The notes under the pieces: model-generated | The model's input: only the letters and a program-made list of their open reading frames with translations | Database searches by the model: none | Told to the model about the DNA's origin: nothing | Shown here: positions 1 to 9,011 of the stretch, piece after piece | How the letters are laid out: every line of letters starts with the position of its first letter | Numbering within the stretch: position 1 is the first letter of the stretch | Translations under genes and position numbers: made by a program | NCBI GenBank assembly: GCA_041484195.1 | Contig: JBGPHC010000010.1 | Span: forward strand, 75,234-139,233 | Source: PSRI01 sp041484195 | GTDB lineage: Bacteria > Bacteroidota > Bacteroidia > Chitinophagales > Chitinophagaceae | DNA length: 64,000 nt | Direction: 5' to 3'

Positions 1-1013
1 TCGCAACGGATATCTCCCATCTCCTGAAATCTGAATATACGCTCGCGCCAACCGTAAATGATTTGATGAACAGTAACGACATAGCAGATGATCAGTTGCG
101 AATGATCTTCACCTGCTGTCATCCTTCATTGTCGTCCGATTCCCAGGTAGCATTAATCCTGAAAGTATTGTGCGGTTTCAGTGTGCTGGAAATTGCAAGG
201 GCATTTCTAACAGGAAATGACGCCATTGAAAAACGGCTCTACAGGGCCAGGCAACAGTTGCGGGAGGAAAGAATTGAATTTGAAATTCCGCGCGAGGAGG
301 AATTGACCCGAAGGCTGGAGACTGTTTTAACCACTATTTATCTTGTCTTCAATGAAGGTTATAGTTCAACACAGCATGCAGATTTGATCCGAAAGGATTT
401 GCTGGAAGAGGCCATGCGGCTTTGCGAACTCCTTTGCAGGCATCCCTCTACCAATAATCCCAATGTCTTTGCCTTGCAGGCATTAATGCACCTGAACAGT
501 GCACGTAGCGAATCAAGGCTTGACGGGGAAGGCAATATCCTGATTCTGCAAAAACAGGACAGGAAATTGTGGAATTGGGAAATGATCCGCCTGGGATTGC
601 AATACCTCGACCGATCGGCAGAAGGAGATCAACTCAGTCGTTACCACCTTGAAGCAGCCATCGTAGCGGAACATGTTTTCAGCCCCGACTATGCCCATAC
701 CAATTGGAATAATATACTCAGATATTACGATTTATTATACCAGTTGCATCCCTCGCCTGTGATTGCATTAAACAGGGCCATCGTAGTGAGTGAAATTCAG
801 GGGCCTCAGGCAGCCATCAATGCCATCGAAGAAATTCCGGGACTGAATCTCCTCAAAAATTACTATCTCCTTCCGGCAACATTGGGTGAATTATATGCGC
901 GCACACATAATAATCAGGCGGCCATAAAGTGTCTCCGGGAGGCTTTGGACCTCACATATTCGGATTCGGAGAAAAAGTTATTGAAAGATAAGATTGCTTC
1001 TCTCTCCTCCTGA
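1..1013 (+). CDS. ECF42-type RNA polymerase sigma factor, 5' truncated by window edge
   Basis: The reading frame is open from base 3 to the TGA at 1011-1013, so the N-terminal sigma-2 region lies outside the window. What remains begins in the linker, followed by a sigma-4 region with RMIFTCCHP and GFSVLEIARAFL, the hallmark of the ECF42 (DUF6596) group. A C-terminal extension of about 200 residues follows, with the conserved NEGYSS and DLIRKDLLEEAMRL stretches and TPR-like helices. ECF42 factors usually have no anti-sigma factor; the C-terminal extension is thought to control them, and a DGPF/YCII-family gene is a common neighbour. Such a partner is not downstream here and could lie upstream. 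TTG at 63 and ATG at 66 are internal codons, not starts. The family call is firm; the regulon is unknown. Confidence 0.88.
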   Translation, partial: ATDISHLLKSEYTLAPTVNDLMNSNDIADDQLRMIFTCCHPSLSSDSQVALILKVLCGFSVLEIARAFLTGNDAIEKRLYRARQQLREERIEFEIPREEELTRRLETVLTTIYLVFNEGYSSTQHADLIRKDLLEEAMRLCELLCRHPSTNNPNVFALQALMHLNSARSESRLDGEGNILILQKQDRKLWNWEMIRLGLQYLDRSAEGDQLSRYHLEAAIVAEHVFSPDYAHTNWNNILRYYDLLYQLHPSPVIALNRAIVVSEIQGPQAAINAIEEIPGLNLLKNYYLLPATLGELYARTHNNQAAIKCLREALDLTYSDSEKKLLKDKIASLSS

Positions 1014-1019
1014 AATGCA

Positions 1020-1976
1020 TCATTGCTTCTCAGAATTCATCCACACTACTTTCTGTACCGACTGGTGCGGCTGGCCGATAATATCTCTATACAATTCGGG
1101 TCTCCTCGCATTCAGATATCTGTAGCCTCCTGATTTCTTGAGTTTATCCTCAGTACAGACTGCTATTACAAAATCGTTTCCAAGGGTTCTGCATTCGGCT
1201 ATGATCTCGCCGTAAGGATCCAGGACCAGGGAATTCCCGTTTTTCAATTGGTCATCGTCCATGCCTATTGCGTTGCTGAATACCGCATAGATTCCGTTGT
1301 CATAGGCTCTTGCCGGCAGCCATTTCATCAACCAGGCCCGGCCTTTGGGGCCGTCAAATTCCTGTCGTAATGGAACCGGATCAGTTTCGCGTTTTCCCCA
1401 CAAGGCAGGGTCAACAAATCCACGCCCTGGCATAGGCGAAGGCGTGCACATGGCTACATGGGGCATAAAAATGATTTCCGCCCCCAGCAAAGTGGTGGCT
1501 CTCACATTTTCAATCACATTATTATCGTAGCAGACCAGGATCCCGCATTTCCACCCCAGCAGGTCAAATACCAGGTACTCGTTACCCGGAGTAATATGGG
1601 GATTTATGAAGGGATGGAGTTTCCGGAATCTGGCAATCAATCCATCACCATTGACGCAGACATAGGCCTTGTATATTTTTCCGGCGGCATCCTTTTCAAA
1701 TAATCCAGCCAGGATGATGATATTTCGCTTCCGTGCTATCCTGATGAGTGCCTGCGTGCTTTCGCCATCAGGAATGGATTCCGCAATCGCCAGCATGGCC
1801 TCCATATCCAGTTCCCTGGCGAAACTATAGCCGGATATGGAACATTCATGGAAACTGATCACCTGGGCTCCTTGTTCCGCGGCACGCGCCGAGAGTTCGT
1901 CTATGTTTGAAAGATTATATTTTTTGTCTCCTGACGCATGCTCAAATTGAGCGGTGGCGATTTTGATATCATTCAT
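1020..1976 (-). CDS. Carbon-nitrogen hydrolase (nitrilase superfamily)
   Basis: This is a cytosolic amidase or nitrilase-fold enzyme that hydrolyses a non-peptide C-N bond; the substrate cannot be told from sequence. The Glu-Lys-Cys triad is visible: Glu in SFHECSISGYSF, Lys in RFRKLHPF and Cys in GILVCYDNN. The start chosen is ATG at 1976 (MNDIKIATAQFEH), which gives the normal family N-terminus. An upstream extension to TTG at 2036 would overlap the neighbouring gene by 4 bp. The stop lies 7 bases beyond the convergent sigma-factor gene. It probably shares a transcript with the propeller gene and the zinc-ribbon gene upstream, all on the minus strand. Related members include N-carbamoylputrescine amidases, but that assignment is only a guess. 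Confidence 0.85.
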   Translation of the reverse strand: MNDIKIATAQFEHASGDKKYNLSNIDELSARAAEQGAQVISFHECSISGYSFARELDMEAMLAIAESIPDGESTQALIRIARKRNIIILAGLFEKDAAGKIYKAYVCVNGDGLIARFRKLHPFINPHITPGNEYLVFDLLGWKCGILVCYDNNVIENVRATTLLGAEIIFMPHVAMCTPSPMPGRGFVDPALWGKRETDPVPLRQEFDGPKGRAWLMKWLPARAYDNGIYAVFSNAIGMDDDQLKNGNSLVLDPYGEIIAECRTLGNDFVIAVCTEDKLKKSGGYRYLNARRPELYRDIIGQPHQSVQKVVWMNSEKQ

Positions 1977-2032
1977 GTTCTTAGCATTGAAGTGTTGAGT
2001 CAATCTGTCAGAGTAAATCATCGGTTGCGCAA

Positions 2033-3217
2033 TCAAAGTGTAACCGCATAGAAATTCCCATCGGTGCTCCCAAAAAAAATGACTTTATTGTCAATGGCAG
2101 GGGTGCAGTGAATGGATCCCAAAGTGAGCAGGGTTTGCTCGGCCTGCCGCGTATCCGACCCATATAGACTAAATCCTTTTTTGAAATGGTCGTTTTCATC
2201 ATATACTGAGAAATAGTTCGCCTTGCTCCCATCTGTTTGAAAGATCCATTCAATCGCTCCCGTACGGTAATTAGCTCCATAGATTTTGCCATTAAAGCAG
2301 CCAAAATAAACCAGTGAATCTTTGGCGACAGCCGAACCAAATACTCTCATGTTCAGGGGGATTTTCCATTTGACATCTCCATAATCTTTTCCCATGCAAT
2401 AGAAGCTATGAGAATCGGAAGTGCCAAAATAAATATTGCCTTCATAAACCATGGGTATCGCAATCACCCAACTACCAGCTTCTTTCATGTTCCATTGTCC
2501 ATGACCTTTTTTGGCATTGATGGCATATATATTATAATCCCGGCTTCCAAAATACAAAACTCCCTGGTCCAGAGCGGCTCCTTTTTGGATCTCTCCTTTC
2601 GGAAAATAGGCATCTCCAATGGTCTTAAATTTCCAGACCTGCTTTCCGGAACCTGCATTCAAGGCGTAGAGGGTTCCGTCGAAGCTTCCTGCATAAACTT
2701 TATTACTATCAACCGTAACGGTGCCATGTATGGGACCGGGTGTCTCGAAAATCCATTTTTGTTTACCCGAAAAAGCGTTGAGCGCATATAATTTACCGTT
2801 ACCATTGCCAATGAACAGAGTTCCCTGCGAATATACTGGCGAAGCAAGGTAATAGTCCCAGGCATCATAATATTTCTCACCCGAAGTATGGAATGTCCAG
2901 TTCAACTTGCCCGTCCTGGGATTCAGCGCATATAGATTACCCGAACTATTGTAACAATAGAGAATTTCGTTTACAACCAATGCGTCTGACCTTATCTCCC
3001 CATTGGACCTGAATTTCCATTTCAAATTTCCGCTTTGTTGATCCAGCGCATATAGGCAACTGTCACTGCTTCCAATATAAATGAGCCCGGATTGAATGAC
3101 AGGGGAACCCACAATTTTACCATTGCTATGAAATTTCCATTTTACCTGACCCTGGCTGGGCTGGGACTTACCCTGTTGGAAACTCAGGGAAAACAGAAAA
3201 ATCAGTACGGATTTCAT
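2033..3217 (-). CDS. Secreted PQQ-like beta-propeller repeat protein
   Basis: The mature protein is almost entirely a chain of about eight beta-propeller blades with the PQQ/BamB-type pattern, for example YALDQQSGNLKWKF, YALNPRTGKLNWTF and YALNAGSGKQVWKF. A signal peptide begins at ATG 3217 (MKSVLIFLFSLSF, cleavage near KSQ), so it should be exported. Longer starts at 3235 and 3304 exist; the 3304 ATG overlaps the upstream stop as ATGA, but that form would put 29 residues ahead of the signal peptide. No cytochrome domain, no quinone-dehydrogenase motifs and no lipobox are visible. A scaffold or sensor role is as likely as an enzymatic one. Function not assigned. Confidence 0.8.
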   Translation of the reverse strand: MKSVLIFLFSLSFQQGKSQPSQGQVKWKFHSNGKIVGSPVIQSGLIYIGSSDSCLYALDQQSGNLKWKFRSNGEIRSDALVVNEILYCYNSSGNLYALNPRTGKLNWTFHTSGEKYYDAWDYYLASPVYSQGTLFIGNGNGKLYALNAFSGKQKWIFETPGPIHGTVTVDSNKVYAGSFDGTLYALNAGSGKQVWKFKTIGDAYFPKGEIQKGAALDQGVLYFGSRDYNIYAINAKKGHGQWNMKEAGSWVIAIPMVYEGNIYFGTSDSHSFYCMGKDYGDVKWKIPLNMRVFGSAVAKDSLVYFGCFNGKIYGANYRTGAIEWIFQTDGSKANYFSVYDENDHFKKGFSLYGSDTRQAEQTLLTLGSIHCTPAIDNKVIFFGSTDGNFYAVTL

Positions 3218-3300
3218 AAGGTGAATTTTGATCATACTTTCGAAATTTTCATTGGTGAATTTACTTATTAATGTATTTGGGCTGAGAATTGAGAGGGTTG

Positions 3301-3702
3301 TCATTCCCCATTTTTTATTAGTTGTTGTTCGGCCGATTTTGCCCTGATCAGAATGTATTCATCATTGTCTGCAGCGAGGTATCCAAATTCGTAACAAAAT
3401 GCATAGGTAAGTCCTTTTCTTGAAATGCAGGTATGAGTAAAATACCTGAAGTCAAATCCCCGCATGATCAGCTCATGCCTGGGAATTCTGGCAAGTTTTT
3501 TTTCAGGCGGGATGAGTTCATTCAGGATGCGCCTGTTACGGCGAAGGGTATTATTGATATTCCTGACCAATTTGTTAGTATCACTGTTTAGCCTGTTATT
3601 ATAAGCGTTGCGACACCAGTCGTCACAGAATTTTTTATCTATCCTCCCTTTTAGAGGTTTGCCGCATTGGAGGCAGTCTTTGTTTGAAGTAGTAATATCC
3701 AT
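3301..3702 (-). CDS. Zinc-ribbon protein (DUF2116-like)
   Basis: A small protein of 133 residues with a treble-clef or ribbon motif near its N-terminus: CLQCGKPL followed by KKFCDDWCRNAYNN, giving four cysteines that could bind zinc. The rest is basic and then mixed alpha/beta, ending in an acidic-to-neutral tail. This arrangement is common in Bacteroidota as an uncharacterised family. The start chosen is ATG 3702 (MDITTS); ATG 3720 adds six residues. The gene is directly upstream of the propeller gene, whose longest frame overlaps its stop as ATGA. A nucleic-acid-binding role is an inference from the ribbon. Confidence 0.7.
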   Translation of the reverse strand: MDITTSNKDCLQCGKPLKGRIDKKFCDDWCRNAYNNRLNSDTNKLVRNINNTLRRNRRILNELIPPEKKLARIPRHELIMRGFDFRYFTHTCISRKGLTYAFCYEFGYLAADNDEYILIRAKSAEQQLIKNGE

Positions 3703-3899
3703 AGCTATTGATTGAATCATAAAATTAGAATGCCTTCATACCCTCTCCAAATGATTGCAAACAGAAAATTGCGGATACAAATGTTAAAATACCGGCTACG
3801 GCTTTCTCATCATACCATATTTGTATCGTCAATTACACGGAATTCCGGCGGTTCAATTGAGGCGGGGTTGATCGATTAAGAAAATCAAAAAGAAGAATC

Positions 3900-4238
3900 A
3901 TGAATGCTTTAAGAAACAAAGTACAATTGATCGGTAATCTGGGAAATGTCCCTGACGTAAGGAATACCGATTCGGGCAAAAAAATGGCCAGAATGTCTGT
4001 TGCGACGAATGAGTCGTATAGAAATGCCAAGGGTGAAAAAATCACTGAAACCCAATGGCACAATGTGATTGCCTGGGGAAAGCAGGCGGAGATTATCGAA
4101 AAATACCTTACCAAGGGCAGTGAAGTTGCCCTGGAAGGGAAATTAGTAACGAGGAATTATACCGACAAGGCCGGAGTCAAAAGATTCAGCACAGAAGTGC
4201 ATTTGAATGAATTGCTCCTGCTGGGAGGAAAACAATGA
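3900..4238 (+). CDS. ssb: Single-stranded DNA-binding protein, short form
   Basis: An OB-fold SSB of 112 residues that protects single-stranded DNA during replication, repair or uptake. Diagnostic stretches are NKVQLIGNLGNVPDVR, TQWHNVIAWGKQAEI and YLTKGSEVALEGKL. It stops directly after the OB fold at LLLLGGKQ and lacks the disordered linker and the acidic DDDIPF-like tip by which the main bacterial SSB recruits partner proteins. It is therefore probably a secondary SSB rather than the replicative one. It stands alone on the plus strand, with a hairpin 40 bases after the stop. Confidence 0.93.
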   Translation: MNALRNKVQLIGNLGNVPDVRNTDSGKKMARMSVATNESYRNAKGEKITETQWHNVIAWGKQAEIIEKYLTKGSEVALEGKLVTRNYTDKAGVKRFSTEVHLNELLLLGGKQ

Positions 4239-4277
4239 AGAATTTTCTCTTCTCCTACCATGTTGTCTCCTGAGTAA

Positions 4278-4301
4278 AACAGCCGTCTTCTGGCGGCTGT
4301 T
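4278..4301. terminator. Hairpin downstream of ssb
   Basis: An 8-bp perfect stem AACAGCCG / CGGCTGTT with an 8-base loop lies 40 bases after the ssb stop. The following bases are CTTTAG, so the U-tract is weak. It is a possible terminator for ssb and, read the other way, for the GNAT gene. Confidence 0.5.
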
Positions 4302-4509
4302 CTTTAGTCTCCTGAGCGTTGGTGAAGGAAATGGGAAAAAGTATGAGATTGCTCATGGCCTCAATCGCCATTGAGGCACTCGAGACATGTGGCGACATAT
4401 GGAATTTTCTCATGGCTCCATAGTGTTCCACCTGCTCTTGGTGCCTCAATGGTTTTAGATCATTTTAGGCGCCGGAATTGGGCCGATTATTTGAATAGTA
4501 AATTCAAAA

Positions 4510-4572
4510 CAATAGATTCAATGCAATAGATTCAAAGCTGAATCAGATAATATTATGAATCAGATAATATTA
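4510..4572. repeat. Two adjacent short tandem duplications
   Basis: Between ssb and the GNAT gene there are two back-to-back duplications. The first is a 14-bp unit, CAATAGATTCAATG then CAATAGATTCAAAG (4510-4523 and 4524-4537, 12 of 14 identical). The second is a perfect 17-bp unit, TGAATCAGATAATATTA, at 4539-4555 and 4556-4572. The remainder of the 350-base gap (4239-4588) holds the hairpin above and no convincing gene. Confidence 0.9.
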
Positions 4573-4588
4573 GATGAAGCTGTGCTTA

Positions 4589-5107
4589 TCAAATACTCTT
4601 ATTCATAAGCCAGTCAGTCTGAACTTCATCTCCAAGGATGAATGGGTGCTCTCCAAATTTCTCGAATCCCCATTTGGAATAGAAGCTGATGGCCCGGGGG
4701 TTATGTTCCCATACACCCAGCCATATAAGCTTCTTTCCCCTCCGCTTTGCAATTCCGAGAATTTCTTCCATGAGAGATTTCCCGATTCCTTTGCCGATCA
4801 TACTGAGTGTGCTATAGATTCGACAAATTTCAATTGATGGCTCACCGTCGAGTTCAGTTGGTTGAGAAGATTCGCTCAATTTCGCATAACCTGCGAGTTG
4901 CTCATTTGAATAAGCAAGTAGGAATATATTTTCATTCGAGGCGACTTCATCCCGGAGTCTTTTGGAGGAAAATTCATTTCCCATATATTTCTCCATATTC
5001 TCAGGCGTATTGTATTGGGCAAAACTGTCATAAAAGGTCTTGCGACTGATGTCGGCAACTATTTCAGAATCCTGGAGACCAGCCTGCCTGATTTTGATGG
5101 ATTGCAT
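4589..5107 (-). CDS. GNAT-family N-acetyltransferase
   Basis: A cytosolic acyl-CoA-dependent transferase of 172 residues. Motif A, the CoA pyrophosphate loop, reads MIGKGIGKSLMEEIL, and motif B follows with LGVWEHNPRAISFYSKWGF, including the usual Asn and the aromatic FYSKWGF stretch. The N-terminus IRQAGLQDSEIVADI is typical of the RimI/PaiA-like branch. Substrate unknown. It is monocistronic, with the thiolase gene 238 bases upstream on the same strand. ATG at 5107 is the only sensible start. Confidence 0.88.
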   Translation of the reverse strand: MQSIKIRQAGLQDSEIVADISRKTFYDSFAQYNTPENMEKYMGNEFSSKRLRDEVASNENIFLLAYSNEQLAGYAKLSESSQPTELDGEPSIEICRIYSTLSMIGKGIGKSLMEEILGIAKRRGKKLIWLGVWEHNPRAISFYSKWGFEKFGEHPFILGDEVQTDWLMNKSI

Positions 5108-5171
5108 ACTGCAATTTAGGGGTCAGACAGGGAATTTCAATTGAATCAGGATCATTGTAATAGCCTGATGC

Positions 5172-5190
5172 CCGGGACTGAGGATCCCGG
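5172..5190. other. Short GC-rich inverted repeat after the thiolase gene
   Basis: CCGGGA and TCCCGG form a 6-bp stem with a 7-base loop in the 238-base gap between the GNAT start and the thiolase stop. No clear T-run follows in either direction, so terminator function is uncertain. Confidence 0.3.
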
Positions 5191-5345
5191 TTATTTAAGC
5201 TCGTTACACAAAATAAATGCTGAGGGAAATTTAGAAATTCCTGCAATCCCTTTTTCAGGATTAGGACAAATTATGCCAGGACTACCATAAAAATTATCTC
5301 TCTTTTACACCGAGATTCGACAATTGGGGATGCCAGACTATTTGC

Positions 5346-6527
5346 TCATATATTTTCTATTACCATGGCACTCGCACCTCCGCCTCCATTGCAGATGCCG
5401 GCGGCACCATACTTCGCCTTATTTGCTTTTAAAACATTAATTAGGGTAACGATGATCCTGGCACCACTGCAGCCAAGTGGATGTCCAAGCGATACCGCGC
5501 CGCCATGGACATTTACTCTGGAGGGATCAAGTTTCATGCGCCGGCTGTTTTCAATACCCACTACTGCAAAAGCTTCATTCAATTCCCAATAAGAGATATC
5601 TTCCATTTTGAGACCAGCCTTTGCAACGGCCCGGGGTACTGCTATTGAAGGCGTCGTTGTGAACCATTCGGGCGCCTGCTCAGCATCGGCATATGAAAGG
5701 ACTCTCGCTATGGCCCTTAATCCCAGTTCCTCCGCCTTTTCCTTGCTCATGAGTACCAATGCTGCCGCGCCATCATTCATCGATGAGGCATTGGCGGCAG
5801 TGACGGTCCCGTCTTTTTGAAAAGCCGGTTTCAATTCAGGTATCTTGTCAAACTTTACATTGAATGGGTCCTCATCCCTGGAGAACAGAATCGGGTTGCC
5901 TTTTCTCTGGGGAATTTCAACGGGTATGATTTCATTTTCGAATTCCCGTTTTTCCCAGGCAGCCTGAGAACGCTTATAACTTTCTACTGCAAACGCATCC
6001 TGGTCTCCCCGGCTAATGCCACATTCCTTAGCACAGAGTTCCGCGGCATTGCCCATAGCCATGCCATCATATACATCGGTCAGGCCGTCTTTGGCCAGTC
6101 CGTCAATCATTGCCGTGTTACCGTACTTATTTCCCCAACGCATATTCGCGTTATAGTATGGTACATTACTCATGCTTTCCATCCCTCCGGCTGCAACGAT
6201 ATCTGCGTCACCCAGCGCAATGCTTTGTGCAGCCAGCGAAATTGCTTTCATCCCACTGGCGCAGACTTTATTAATTGTAGTGCAATTCACTTCATTGGGC
6301 AGGCCTGCAAACTTGGATGCCTGTCTGGCCGGAGCCTGACCCAGATTTGCCTGGATCACACAGCCCATCAGAACATCCTGGACCAATTTAGGATCCAAGC
6401 CCGCTTTCTGGAGCGCGGCCTTGACCGCAAAACCGCCCAATTCAGTTGCAGAAAAATCTTTCAGGGCTCCGCCAAAACTCCCAATTGGAGTGCGCACCGC
6501 AGAAATAATAAATACTTCTTTATTCAT
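5346..6527 (-). CDS. Acetyl-CoA C-acyltransferase (thiolase)
   Basis: A 393-residue type II thiolase, the standard family length. It condenses two acetyl-CoA or cleaves 3-ketoacyl-CoA. All catalytic residues are in place: the acyl-carrying Cys89 in NKVCASGMKA, His349 in GHPLGCSG and Cys379 in GICNGGGGASA. Its compact length and sequence resemble the biosynthetic acetoacetyl-CoA thiolases (AtoB/ThlA/PhaA) more than FadA, but the direction cannot be decided here. No beta-oxidation or ketogenesis genes are adjacent. A long antisense frame over this gene is a codon-bias shadow. Confidence 0.95.
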   Translation of the reverse strand: MNKEVFIISAVRTPIGSFGGALKDFSATELGGFAVKAALQKAGLDPKLVQDVLMGCVIQANLGQAPARQASKFAGLPNEVNCTTINKVCASGMKAISLAAQSIALGDADIVAAGGMESMSNVPYYNANMRWGNKYGNTAMIDGLAKDGLTDVYDGMAMGNAAELCAKECGISRGDQDAFAVESYKRSQAAWEKREFENEIIPVEIPQRKGNPILFSRDEDPFNVKFDKIPELKPAFQKDGTVTAANASSMNDGAAALVLMSKEKAEELGLRAIARVLSYADAEQAPEWFTTTPSIAVPRAVAKAGLKMEDISYWELNEAFAVVGIENSRRMKLDPSRVNVHGGAVSLGHPLGCSGARIIVTLINVLKANKAKYGAAGICNGGGGASAMVIENI

Positions 6528-6707
6528 GATTTGTCTTTAAACCAAGGGGCAAAGATAACGATTGTTAGTTTAGTACAGAAAGGGTTGGCCGCGGATCGCG
6601 ATCTGGAAAGAAATATGAAAATTTACAGTGATGGAACAAAGAGAATTCATCCGAAGTTTATTGAATATCCCTTACCGGTAGTTTGGAGCCTGGTTGAGCA
6701 ATGACTT

Positions 6708-7445
6708 CTACCTGGTCCTTCTCTCCCGCACTTCTTTCAGTTGCATGGTCCAACCGATATCCATCCTGATGATAAGAAGGTTTGTGGACACATTGAGTAC
6801 CCATATCTCTTTTCGATCTGGCTGACCCTCTGCCTTGTTCTCCAAAGCGAATCCTTCGAGGTTTAAAGGCTTCCCTTTATAATTCACTGCGACCGTTACT
6901 GCATCTGCCTCAGGACTGCTGAAAGATTCAGGCTGGTTATTGTCGAATGCAATGCTGGTTTGACCCTTGGCGATTTCTTTGAAATTGGAGGAAGTCATCC
7001 AGATTGAACTTGCATCTGCAAGTTTCAATTCCCCCGCGGGAAGATTGGATATATACTTTTTGCTTGTTGTCAGACCTTTTGTGTTGATGGTTATATGGCC
7101 CGCCTTGTTTTCAGGTGCAGTGGCTATCCAGCTGAAATCCGCTATAGTTGTAGCATCAAATTTATTGGGAACTACCAGGAGATTGTAATGCTTTCCGGCC
7201 GCATTGACTTCATACACCAGTGTATCTCCTCTCAATATATTGAATGTGCAGGGACCATCTTCATAGCAGATCAACTCTTCAAATTCGTTATTGCCAGAGG
7301 AGGTTTTTATTTTCTTAACGTTTTTCTTAGCTATGCTCTTCCCTTTGGGAGCCGTTTTTTTAGGAGCTGGCTTGATGGATTTGGTCTGGGCTTGAATACC
7401 TGCCGAGCAAATGAGAAATGCGGCAATAAACAGGAGGAGTTTCAT
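6708..7445 (-). CDS. Secreted hypothetical protein
   Basis: A 245-residue protein with a clear signal peptide (MKLLLFIAAFLICSAGIQAQ, cleavage after AQ). A very lysine-rich low-complexity segment follows (PAPKKTAPKGKS, KKNVKKIK, about residues 26-47), then a globular beta-rich region with an ICYEDGPC cysteine pair. I do not recognise the family. It is predicted periplasmic or extracellular. The basic stretch just after the signal peptide could bind the envelope or a polyanion, which is only a suggestion. No operon partner is evident; the next genes on the strand are 180 bases away on each side. Confidence 0.7.
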   Translation of the reverse strand: MKLLLFIAAFLICSAGIQAQTKSIKPAPKKTAPKGKSIAKKNVKKIKTSSGNNEFEELICYEDGPCTFNILRGDTLVYEVNAAGKHYNLLVVPNKFDATTIADFSWIATAPENKAGHITINTKGLTTSKKYISNLPAGELKLADASSIWMTSSNFKEIAKGQTSIAFDNNQPESFSSPEADAVTVAVNYKGKPLNLEGFALENKAEGQPDRKEIWVLNVSTNLLIIRMDIGWTMQLKEVRERRTR

Positions 7446-7627
7446 ACGATATTTTTATAGGTCTGAATCGAATAAAGAATTTCGCCCAAGGCACTGAATC
7501 AACCAGGCAGACTGCCTTAATTACTAACGAATAATAAGCGGATAAATTACCTGCCAGAAGACATGAATTGTGCATGAAATGAATTTCACCCTTTCCGGGA
7601 CGGCCGGGTGTTGGAACATTTTTTGAG

Positions 7628-8098
7628 TCAACCTGCCTTATGGAAATATGCCGATGACCTGATGGAGATGGGAATTCCCACTGCGAGTACCAGTATGAGA
7701 ATACCAACAATTACCTGAACTGCTTCAAAGGGCCCTCTCATCACATTTGAAAAGGGTAAGACTATGCAGTTCATGGCCAGCCAAATAAGAATGCCATAAA
7801 ATATTCCCGATAAGACTACGTGCTTTTGGACCCAAATTATCCTGGAGGCCAGTAGAAAAAAGAAAGAAGTGAATAGAAATGCTATCAGGTAGTGAAATAC
7901 CAAACCCAGGATAGCCATGATACTCCCGCCAGTATATGCCTCTTTACCAAATATGCCACTCGCTATATAGTAAAATATCCTGACCGGATTCTTAGCGTAG
8001 ACGACAAGATAATTGATGATGGCTCCAATCGCGTCCAGAGTTCCAGCCAGCAAAGAAGTCCACAATACAGCAAGGAAAAGGTTCAAGGAAATTTTCAT
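7628..8098 (-). CDS. Small integral membrane protein
   Basis: A 156-residue protein with four hydrophobic segments: LNLFLAVLWTSLLAGTLDAIGAI, AILGLVFHYLIAFLFTSFFF, VLSGIFYGILIWLAMNCIVL and VIVGILILVLAVGIPISI. A short polar loop (AKNPVRIFYYIASGIFGKEAYTGGS) between the first two is the most distinctive part. It resembles uncharacterised Bacteroidota membrane proteins related to the YagU/DUF1440 group, but I am not certain of the family. Start ATG 8098. The divergent neighbour at 8464 is also a small four-helix membrane protein. Confidence 0.7.
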   Translation of the reverse strand: MKISLNLFLAVLWTSLLAGTLDAIGAIINYLVVYAKNPVRIFYYIASGIFGKEAYTGGSIMAILGLVFHYLIAFLFTSFFFLLASRIIWVQKHVVLSGIFYGILIWLAMNCIVLPFSNVMRGPFEAVQVIVGILILVLAVGIPISIRSSAYFHKAG

Positions 8099-8463
8099 AT
8101 TCTTTCTTTTGATCGGTAAAATAGCGCGGAATCCAGAGAATCCGAATTTATTTAGTAGCCTGATCTTTTGTCAATCAGGATTGCTCCTTTCCGGCCTTTT
8201 TACCGGAGTAAGCAAAGAGTACCAAGAAGCATTCAGTCACTGGTCGCATCGGGCCGTACAAATCCTTAACCGGGCGAAGAATGGAAACTTATCCTTATTC
8301 CCTGGCCTGGAAAATCGGATTACTATCCGGGGTTCTCAGTAAAAAGCCGCAAAAAACTTGCTTCCATCAGATGCAATTCTTATCTTATCGCATCAATTAC
8401 CTGCACCGGGAATTCTCATTCTATAAACCTGATCCTTCTAAATTTCATGTAACCATTAAAAAT

Positions 8464-8877
8464 ATGACCATGAACTGGAACCTGATTTTTAAACTTTCCC
8501 TATTCGGATTGGCCATGGGTATTGCAACGGTATATTGGATACCCTCCAATATCGAGCCCTATTTCTGGCTTGTGATATTCATTATCTGCGCTTATGCTAT
8601 TGCCAAGAACTGTACGGGAAAATATTTCCTGCACGGGTTCTTTCTGAGTTTGGTAAATTGCATCTGGATCACCGCCGCACATGTTTTATTATTCAAAACA
8701 TATGCGACCAACCATCCGGAAGTGCTGACCATGAATGCCAGGATGCCGCTTCCCACCCATCCGCGAATCATGACACTGATTTTGGGGCCAATTTTTGGAG
8801 TTCTGTTTGGTTTGATTCTCGGCCTGTTTGCCTTCGTGGCGGGGAAGTTCGTGAAAAAACCGGCCACGAGCACTTAA
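8464..8877 (+). CDS. Small four-helix membrane protein
   Basis: About 137 residues, with the start taken as ATG 8464 or 8470 (MNWNLIFKLSLFGLAMG). The frame is open back to 8281, but the upstream part is polar, low in coding character and unlikely to be translated. Four membrane segments are visible: NLIFKLSLFGLAMGIATVYW, FWLVIFIICAYAIAKN, FLSLVNCIWITAAHVLLF and a Gly-rich LILGPIFGVLFGLILGLFAF. I do not recognise a characterised function. The gene ends ahead of a strong bidirectional terminator. The 365 bases between it and the divergent gene at 8098 hold no other convincing gene and should carry both promoters. Confidence 0.65.
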   Translation: MTMNWNLIFKLSLFGLAMGIATVYWIPSNIEPYFWLVIFIICAYAIAKNCTGKYFLHGFFLSLVNCIWITAAHVLLFKTYATNHPEVLTMNARMPLPTHPRIMTLILGPIFGVLFGLILGLFAFVAGKFVKKPATST

Positions 8878-9011
8878 AAATCAGTTTGAATTCTCCTGTT
8901 CCCAACTCTCGTCCCCATTTGGAATTATGCAAGTCGGGACAGGAACCTAATCTGCCAATTATTTGACAAATAGCCCAGGCCAGTTGCGAAAATTATTTCA
9001 GTTCAAACAAA

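Noticed and set aside
4255..4449. 64-codon minus-strand frame after ssb
   Set aside because: It spans the terminator-like hairpin, and the sequence shows no family features.
5817..6704. Long 295-codon plus-strand frame opposite the thiolase gene
   Set aside because: It lies antisense to a complete thiolase with all active-site residues, and its translation has no domain, signal or plausible start context.
8281..8463. Extended N-terminus of the 8464 membrane protein
   Set aside because: The extra 61 residues are polar and non-homologous, while ATG 8464 or 8470 gives a normal membrane-protein start.
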